Below are positions 51,501 to 60,500 of a stretch of 64,000 nt of DNA, piece after piece. Both the position numbers and the translations under genes were made by a program. Position 1 is the stretch's first letter. Each line of letters begins with the position of its first letter. The notes beneath the pieces were generated by a model that saw nothing but the letters and a program-made list of their open reading frames with translations, did no database searches and had not been told where the DNA came from. Source of the DNA: Ancistrus triradiatus (Eukaryota; Chordata; Actinopteri; Siluriformes; Loricariidae). The stretch is from contig JAJAGP010000933.1 in the NCBI GenBank assembly GCA_025084515.1, positions 186,001 to 250,000 on the forward strand. The letters run 5' to 3'.

Positions 51501-54500
51501 TCAGTCCAGAGACCATCAGAAGTTCAAAGACAACATCGGCCACATCGGCACCCCCCCCCCCCGGCGACACCAGCTGCAAGGCGCCCCCTGGCGACTACGC
51601 CTGCAAGGCTACTCTTGGCGATTACACCTGCAAGGTGCCTCACGATGCCGACTCTACTCGTCTGCAGCCCGACATCGAGCTCGATCACTAGCAACTCGAC
51701 AGCAACCACGGTCACCAGCAACTCGTCAGCAACTTTGGGCCAGCTGGGCCTCCAAGGACTCCCATTGGGAACATGGCCCTATGGCCTCCTATCAAGTTTG
51801 GTTCTGTTTCTGTGTGTCTTGTGAGTCCGGTCTCCTCCTCCTTTTTGTCTCTTCTCCTCCTTACCCTAGTGTCCTTACCTCCTCTACTCTGGCTCCCTGC
51901 CCTGTTCACCTCTGTATTTTGTTCCGCTTCCCTCATAAATTTGTCATAGTTAAGTTTGCTCCCGAGGTTGTTGTTACCTTATTTTATTTAATCAGTGAAT
52001 AAAAGTCCAATGCACACCTCCATAATGCTACCTCGGTTCTCACCGTTAATTCATTCCAGAAGGTTCGTCGAGTACCTAGTAAATTTTTCATATAAGGAAT
52101 AATGTAAATTGAATGAATCCGTTCCAGACCTCCAGAAAATTCGCACTGTATAAGGGATTATATGCAGTAATGGAGTTGTATTGTACAGGCGCTACCTGAT
52201 TTATGATGGGGATATGTTCAAACAAATCCATCATTATATATATCATGAACTGATGAGTTTAATATAGTCTATACTGTATAATAGAGGAGGTTATTACATA
52301 ATAACAGTTACATTAACCTACAGTTACCCAACATCATTAACACAAAGCTTATTTTATAATAAATTGTTGAAATCTCATGTCATTTAGTGAGTAATGGATT
52401 GAAAGTGAAAACATATTGGTGAACACAGGCCCATAGGATAGGACCCATGGATATTTATTTGCATTAAGAATATAGTACTGTAGATAAACCCAACGCAGAT
52501 CTGTACTGAGCAAGAGCTGTTGTGAATCTGAATCGACTGGCCTTGGGACTCGCCAAGTACAAAGCAAACGACGAGAACCAAGACAAATTTATCTAGATAA
52601 AATACGTCAACAACCTAATGCGACGAGTTCCGAGGTGGTCGAGGACCGAGGTAACACTGTATAGATGGATGTAGATCTCTACAGTCCTAGTGACTGCAGC
52701 ATAATGTCTTATCCTAGTTTTCACAGGAAGTTAATCCCTCTGACTTCTGTTTATTTGTTGGAACCTGTTTTGAATGAACGTTGCCACGCTTGCGCCAGTC
52801 TGTGTGCCTGGTTTTAACACTTTTCTTGCTTCGAGTGCCCTCTCGTTCCATTGTCGACGAAGTTAAGTGCCGTGGCTCACCACATGCACTCATTTACCTC
52901 AGCTTCAGCCACCCACATGCAAACCAGCCATGGACTTCTTCAGATGTGGACTGTTACATGGTGTTCTCATATTGACTCCGTAGCGTAGGATTTCTTGAAT
53001 AATTGGCTCCATGTCTCGGAGCGTCTCAAAATGACTGTGACCAGAACTTTCAGCGTTTTGCTCTGTTGCAGCCCTGTTATTTCTTATTGCTCATAAATGG
53101 AAACACTGCTTTCTTTTAAACAAAGCCGGCTTTAGCTCTTTATCAGGCTCGTTGAGGTTTGCACAGCACAAATGCATCATGATCAATAAAGACAACTGCC
53201 TTTCGCAAACCGCAATCATGCTAGAGCGAGGCATGTTGTGCTCTCGTAGACTTTCCAAACATGACATCACGGCTCCATTGGGCTTTGGACGTTCAATGAC
53301 GCCACTAATATATAGACCAGCAAACCACAGGAGAACACATTAGAGTGGCCAGAAATGAAAAAATAAAATAAAATAGGAGACAGACCAATGCTGGTGCATG
53401 GATTAAAATACGAGCATCTGTAATTTGCTTAATGAATTCTCTAAACATGTTTGTTTTGACTGTAAATAAATGATGCCAAAACAAGCAAAGTCTTTTGTTC
53501 AGACAAAACAAACTTATTTAGACAAACTACATGAAAGGGGATTGTAAATGTAGCTTACGTTATACTCAGTGGGCCCTGCCTTTGTTTTGTCTACTTTTGC
53601 GTTTTATAGGAAAGCGTGACAATTTGGAGACGTTTCTCTGGTTCTCATGAGTAATATCGTTTTTATATGTTAGTTTTCTTCCGATTTAACCGCTGTCCGT
53701 CTTCACACACTCTGCCTCATCTGTTCTACAACAAATACAAAACTAGGACAGTCCATCCTGTTTTTAAAGATCAGGTCATGCAACATTTAGTGCTGTGCAA
53801 AAGTCTTAGGCCACCATTAGATTAGATTACAGTTTTAGCAATGCTATAATGACAGTATAGTTATTTCTCAGTCTCTTTATTAGAATACTACCAGAAAATG
53901 CAGAAAATTTGCGTGCAGTATTAAAAACCTGAATAAAAACAGAAAAAAACAGCTTCTATAGGCTAGTGTGAGGTCTCCTCAGACTTGAGCAATAGCAGCA
54001 TCTGGCAGCTTCATTGGGATGCCAAATTGACCCAGTCTGAAGAAGCATGATAAGGAATGGTCTTTTTGGAAGGGTAGCAGTAAAGAAACCACTTTTTTCA
54101 GAAGCAGAACGGAGTGAAAAGGCCAAGATATGCTTAAGTTCACAAAGATTGGAATGAAGATCAGTGGAAAGGAGGATTTCCAAGACATTTTTGGCTCCAT
54201 TCGTCAACGATCTGTGATATATGGTCAGTATGTCATTGCTTAAACACCAATCTAATGGTGACCTGAGACTTTTGCACAATACTGTAGCTGAACATGCTTT
54301 GAGGACAGCACTAATCCGTTCATAAATTGAGAAACGTATGTGCAACTTACAAAATCTACAACTAAGTAAACCAGGGGTGCCCACACTTTTTCGTGGCATA
54401 ATTTTGGACCTTATTCTGCTTTGGGAAGCTTCTACAGCCTGATGTGCAGCGATGATTTCTATCGAAGACTCTTCACTTATTTAACGGAGTGCACGCCATG

Positions 54501-57500
54501 CTTGCGGTTGATCTGTGCGAACGCCAGCGGCGATGTTTTTCATTAGCAGATCTCAATCTGCAGATGTTACAGAAAAGAAAGTAAGCTCAGAGGGCCTGTT
54601 TGCTTCATGCTCTTTAAATTCCCACTGCATGATGGAATGCAGGATCCTACATATTTGTACCAAACTGAACATCTAAAGAATGATATGCATGATAAATGAC
54701 AACTGGTTCTTATGATTTAATGTCCTCATGGTGCTTTAATAAGGGAAATTCATCCATGGAAGAAACAAGGATGCATTGGGTGCTCACAGTTGCACCTTGG
54801 CAAGACAGTCATGCATTTAAATTATTACGTAGTCAACCAGGTTTGGCGCGATCCTCCTTCAGTTGGAGTTTGTGTATCGCTGTGTACACAATGTATTATG
54901 ACATGGCACACACAGGTAAGATGTGACCATGGTTTGGGACGTCTAGAACCTCACTGAATCCATTCTGTGAGCCCAGTATAAATTGTACTGATTGCAAATT
55001 GATTATGGAGCAAACAAATCAGTGTCTGCCTAAGATGTGTAAATTTCTAATACCAATTTTTGTAATATGTCTTGCATCTGCCTGATAGTAAGAATAAGCC
55101 ATTATCCATGTAAGATGCATTGTCCCTGATGAGCTTATATTTGTTGCGGAAAATAGCCTAGTCAATTGTTTAATGGAAAAAACATCCAAGATGCATTGTT
55201 CTCCAGAAAGCCTTGTCTAGTGTTCCTGTCAGTGTTAGTCGTGACTCTAACAGTGTTTAATGATTTGATTGGAGGTGTGGTTACCTTTTCCCTCCTAAAA
55301 TGTTCCTTATAGATACCTGTGAGAGCCTCAGCTGGGCAGGTGTACGGGTCTTGCAAATCTGGTTCTTGTTGTCCAAAGTAGGAGCCTAAACACTCAGTGC
55401 ATCTGTTTTTCGTTCAGATTTAAGTGAACCATCATGAAGCTTTCGTTGACTTCCGTGGGGAATTTGGTAAACTAGCTGACCATTTTGTTTCTGTTGGCAG
55501 AATCCACACCGTGCATGCCTGGCGCATCTGCAGGTTTCCCTGACAAGAAGAAGGCAGATCTTCCCTGCTCTGTTAGCTGCACTTCTGGTTGAGAAAGCTT
55601 TGCATCGTCGATTTAAAATGTTTATAGTTCGCATACAACAACATACCAAAGTTTGCCTTCTGCATGAAGGAGATCCCACTGGATGCAGTAATCTAGCCAA
55701 GAGTTTTATGATTCCTGTTATTAGAGCACCTTTTCCAGACCCCTTTCCTACTGAGATGAACGGCATCACTGCAATATCCCTTATAGAGTAGATCCAAGCC
55801 CAAAGGCACTGTTTCAGGTCTTGTACGATGTTTATGGAAGGCACACTTGTACTAGTACAAGTTCTGGGCATGTGGTTCAGTCTCCTTAATTGTTCCAGAT
55901 GAAAAGTGTTGCACCCTCATCTGGATGCCAGTCCATTAGAGGGCAAGAAAAAGATCTTCCCTGTCCACTACTAGAGTTGAGCAATATCATGGAGTTACTG
56001 TGTGTTTATATACGTTTACAGATCATGATGTTTCGCAGTAAGGAAGAACAAATTCCAATCAAGTCAAAGGGATGTCAGAGCTAAATTTAGCAGTCATTTC
56101 CAGAGCTGTGTTTGTTTAATGTAAACAGGATCCATACCTGAAACACCATGCGGCTGAGCTTCAAAAAGGCTGCTGTCCCTACTCACTAATACAACCCCAA
56201 ATCAAAAAACGTTGGGACGGTATGGAAAATGCCATCCATCCATTCCTGCGTTCCAGGCCTGCAACACATTGTAAAAAAAAAGTTGTGACAGGGACAATTT
56301 AGGGCATTATTGAATCAACTTAAATAATGATGTGATTTCAAGCCGGTAAAGTCAACAGGTGATTGTAATCCTAATGTGGTACAAAAGCAGCATTGAGGAA
56401 AGGCTGGGTTTTTGAGGAGCAAAAGATGGGCAGAGAATCTCCAGTTTATCAACAAATAAATGTTTGAAAAAATGATGGAAATGTTTAAAAAATCCTCAAA
56501 GAAATGTTCCTCAAAGAAAGATTGGAAGGAATTTCCATATTTCTCCCTCTACAATGCATAATATCATTAAACAATTCAAGGAATCTAGAGGAATTTCGCT
56601 GCGTAAAGAGCAAAGACACAAGCCTAAACTGAAGAGGCATGATCTCCGAACCTTCAGACGGCACTGCATCAAGCACTGTCATTCACCGAATTTGTTGATA
56701 CACAGGAGATTCTCATTACTTTTTTAGCTCATTATTTATTAGCCCTAAATTGCCTCAGTTCCAACTTTTTCAGAATGCATTGCAGGCCTGAAATGCAGGA
56801 ATAGATATTTATTAACAAATGAAATGATGATAGGACAGAAAAAAATCATGAAATATCTTGGGCTCATACTGTTTGCAAAACTGTTTTTGTTTGCATTTTT
56901 CTTGCTGTCCCAACTTTTTCTGATTTGGGGTTGTGGAGAGAATGAGAAGTGTGGCAGTGTGCTTGCTGACCAGATAAAATTGATAAACTGAGCAAGTTAT
57001 ATAAACTATAGCTTTTATTTTGCTCTTGAGCTAGATTTAAGAAATGCTGAACTGGTACATCTCAGAGTTTATGCATATGGAGATCGAAGCAGAGTGAATG
57101 ACATCAGACAAGCGTCACTCGTTCCTTTTGGTATGACCTAATAATAATTAATAAGCGACGTTGAGTTGCTCTTGATCTAGATTTATATTCTGCTCCTCTA
57201 CTTTTCTGTGGTGAAAGTGTTTTGAAGTCCTAAACACAACGCTCTGAGTTTATACCAAAATGCGTCATTTATCATTCGGGGTAGTAGGCTCGCTGTCAGG
57301 CCTGGTGCCAGCCGTCATGTTCTCCTCGATCCCCCGGATTTAATAATTGCCGTTTCGAGCCGTGTGTAACCACTACTGAGGACCTACTGTGATCGAAACA
57401 TTCCTTGGCAGCACGAGCACTTTCATCTCCGCGCCATGTGGTTTTCACTGTTTTTCTAATGCCCGTTAAATTATAATTGCGCCTCGTTCTAACAGATATG

Positions 57501-60500
57501 GCTTCTTTCTGTTGTCTTTTCATCGCGTAACAGCGTTACCCCGTCTGGGCTCTGGACGGGAAGCCGGCGAGAGGTACGAGTCCTCAGGCTCAGAGGCGAG
57601 CCCTTCAGCTGGAGGAGCTTCTCTTCTCAAAAGAGTTGGAGAACATGGGGAAACACCTCGCAGGTTAGTATTAAAAACGCACATCAAACAGGCTCCAGCA
57701 GAGGCCACACATCATTTAGTGAGGAAACCCTGTGATTGGCTAATTAAAACCTGCTCCGGCAATTACATAAAACACCCCCAGCCACCTTTGATTAATTTAA
57801 CGATGCCGTCCGAAGTGGTTTGTGGCGTGACAGGAGCTTGAGCTGGGATTGTACCAGGTGTGGATCTGTGCTCAAAACACTTATAACCTCTATGTCTGGG
57901 GGCTGTTTTGGATTATTTTTTGCCTTTTAACCACATTCCAAACAGTTGGGCAATTTTGGGCTAATAATGAGGTAAAAAAAATACTAAATAATGTTATGAA
58001 GTCAAACAGGTGATTATAATCATGGATTTTATACAAAATCAAAGCAGTATCCATGAAAGGCTGAGTCTTTGAGGAGCAAAGATTGGCAGAGGGTCTCCAA
58101 TGTATCAACAAATGTGTAAGAATATTAAATAATTGTTTTAAAGCAAAGTTCCTCAAAGAAAGATGAATATTGGTCCTTGAGCAAGGTCCTTAATCCACAA
58201 TTGCTCGGATTGTAAGACTGTATCAATTGTAAGTCGCTCTGGATAAGGGCGTCTGCTAAATGCTGTAAATGTAAATGTAAATATTTCTCCCTCTACAGTA
58301 CATAATATCATTAAACCATTCAAGGAATCTGGGGGAGTTTTGGTGCGTAAAGGGTAAGGATACAAGCCTAAACTAGAGAGGGATGATCAACGATCCTGCA
58401 TCAAGAATCTTCGTTCATAGCTAATAGAACCACATGGGCAAGGGATTACTGTATCAAACCTTTATCAAGCACTACAATACAGAGTTACATTCGTCAATGC
58501 CACTTAAAACATTACTGTGCAAAAAAAATACCTTATGTTAACCATGTCCAGAAGCAGCAACGACTTCTCTGGGCTCGGAGACATCTGGGATGGACCATCA
58601 CACAGTGGAAATGGGGATTGTGCTCAGACCAGTCAGTATAATAGTTTTTCTTTTTTGGAAGAAATGGACCCTGTTTTCTCCGGACCAAAGACGAAAAAGA
58701 ACCGTTACTATGGATTTAGATTGCTGTGGGTTTTGGATAATTTTGGGCTTATTAGAAACAGCCTGAAATCTCTCATCGTCCGTGTTTATTCGCTTAGCAG
58801 TCGTAGAACATGCAAATATCAGAACGTGACTACTCGACGGAATCCACTGACCACACTTAAAGAGTGTAGACCATCTGAGTCACCCTCATGAGTCACACAC
58901 CATGTGTGTGTGCAGTGCTATGCAAATGTTTGGGCACCGTTGGCGAAATCGTATTATGTTGATTTATGAAAATAAATAAAGAAGCTAAAGTTGGAGAAGA
59001 CATTTTCAATTGGTGGTTAGAAAGGGATTTAGTGGTGCAGCAGCTGTAGTGCTGCAAGTCAGTGCCATCACTTTGGTTTTCTTCTTTAATAACTCGGTTG
59101 TCAAACTCAAAGTTAGTAGGTTTTTGGTCAAAAATTGAAATGCACATTGAAATGCGCCATTAATAAGTTAAGTTTTAAAAAACAGTAGTGGATCATCTTT
59201 AATCGTACCTAAACTGAGCTTCATCTGTTGTCTTTCTATGACAATGTGTATGTATCAACCACACACAAGTCTAAAGGCCATAAACCCAGCAAATCAGCTT
59301 TTAAAGGTGTTCATTAAGAATCCAACAGTGGCAGTTTGCTTTTTAGATCAGTAGTCCATGACCATAATCACTGAAGTACCCCATCCATAAAATAAGGATC
59401 TGGGGTTGTTTTGGACCCAAAAACAACATTCTACACTTCAAAATGACAACAGTTTTGTTAAGATCCTTTCTTATTTCAGTATGGCTATGCCCTTTTGCTC
59501 AAACTGAGCTCGATAAAGATAATGTTGGTAACTTTGGCTGGCCTGTAGAGAGTTCTGACCTCAGCCAGATTCAGCCCCTAATGACTGTGCCAGGTTTTGT
59601 CTGTGAAAGTGAGGCCCTGATCTCACCGGCGCTCTGTGGCTGAATGAAAGTGAATCTCTGAAGTTCAAAAGCACAGCAAATCCAGGCTGTTGTCTCTAAA
59701 CACAGTTTCCCCCCCATGAGGCAGCACATTACCCCAGTGACCAGCCTAATTCACCTCTTTCACGCTTTACGAGCTGTTAATGGCTTCCACGTTGAGAGCT
59801 TGTCTTTTATCTAGGTATTCGCCCTGATTATGTGGTTAAGTAGATCTTGTTGTTATGATAAAACACAGATTCAGAGTTATGGCTCGTCCTGTTTTGAGCT
59901 GTTTGCCTTTTGTCGATAATTGGTCTACTCCAGGGTTATTCCATCAATGACCTGCATCTTATATTTTAACACGGACCTCTGTTGCTTTGTCACACTGGGT
60001 CAGTTTGGATGTAACAAGTTGTTGGGACTCATTATTTAAAAAGATTTGGCTCTATAACAAATAACATGTTTTGTAATAGATTGGATTTTCTGCTATTAAC
60101 TCCTGCGCTTTATTTTCTTCCCTGGTTGTTGCCTCTTGTTTAATAAATCTGAGATCAGCTTTGCTCTGCTCTGTTAGGGTCCTTGGTCAAGGTTCCAACA
60201 GTGGTAGCTTGGCAGAGGTAGGATTTGAACTATGGACCTGCTGGTCCACAGTCCAGTACCATGCCCGGTAGGACCCTACAGTCCCTGTATATGAGATTCT
60301 GTGTACATGTGCAGAGCTGTTTATGTGCTGTATATATTTAACTTCCCGGTCTTTTATAAGCTCAACAAAAACATGCCATTTCACCGGAGGTGCCAAAATT
60401 TTTGCGTATGACTGTAAATGAATAGAAGACACTCGTATAAGAACACGTAAACAGTGCGGACGGCTTTGAAACGCCTGTGATGCAGTTAAATTCCCATCAT

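Larger units (their letters stand above)
37332..57533 (+). other. C8orf34 intron 10 (20.2 kb)
   Basis: The largest intron. Listed separately: microsatellites, Tc1 copies, a probable solo LTR, Tigger-like MITEs, an LTR-type composite and a mariner MITE. Stretches 37400-39400, 42460-43070, 46640-47560, 52680-53780 and 54300-55380 show no gene. Exon 10 and exon 11 are both phase 0 at this junction, so a skipped or missing exon between them cannot be excluded. Confidence 0.55.
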
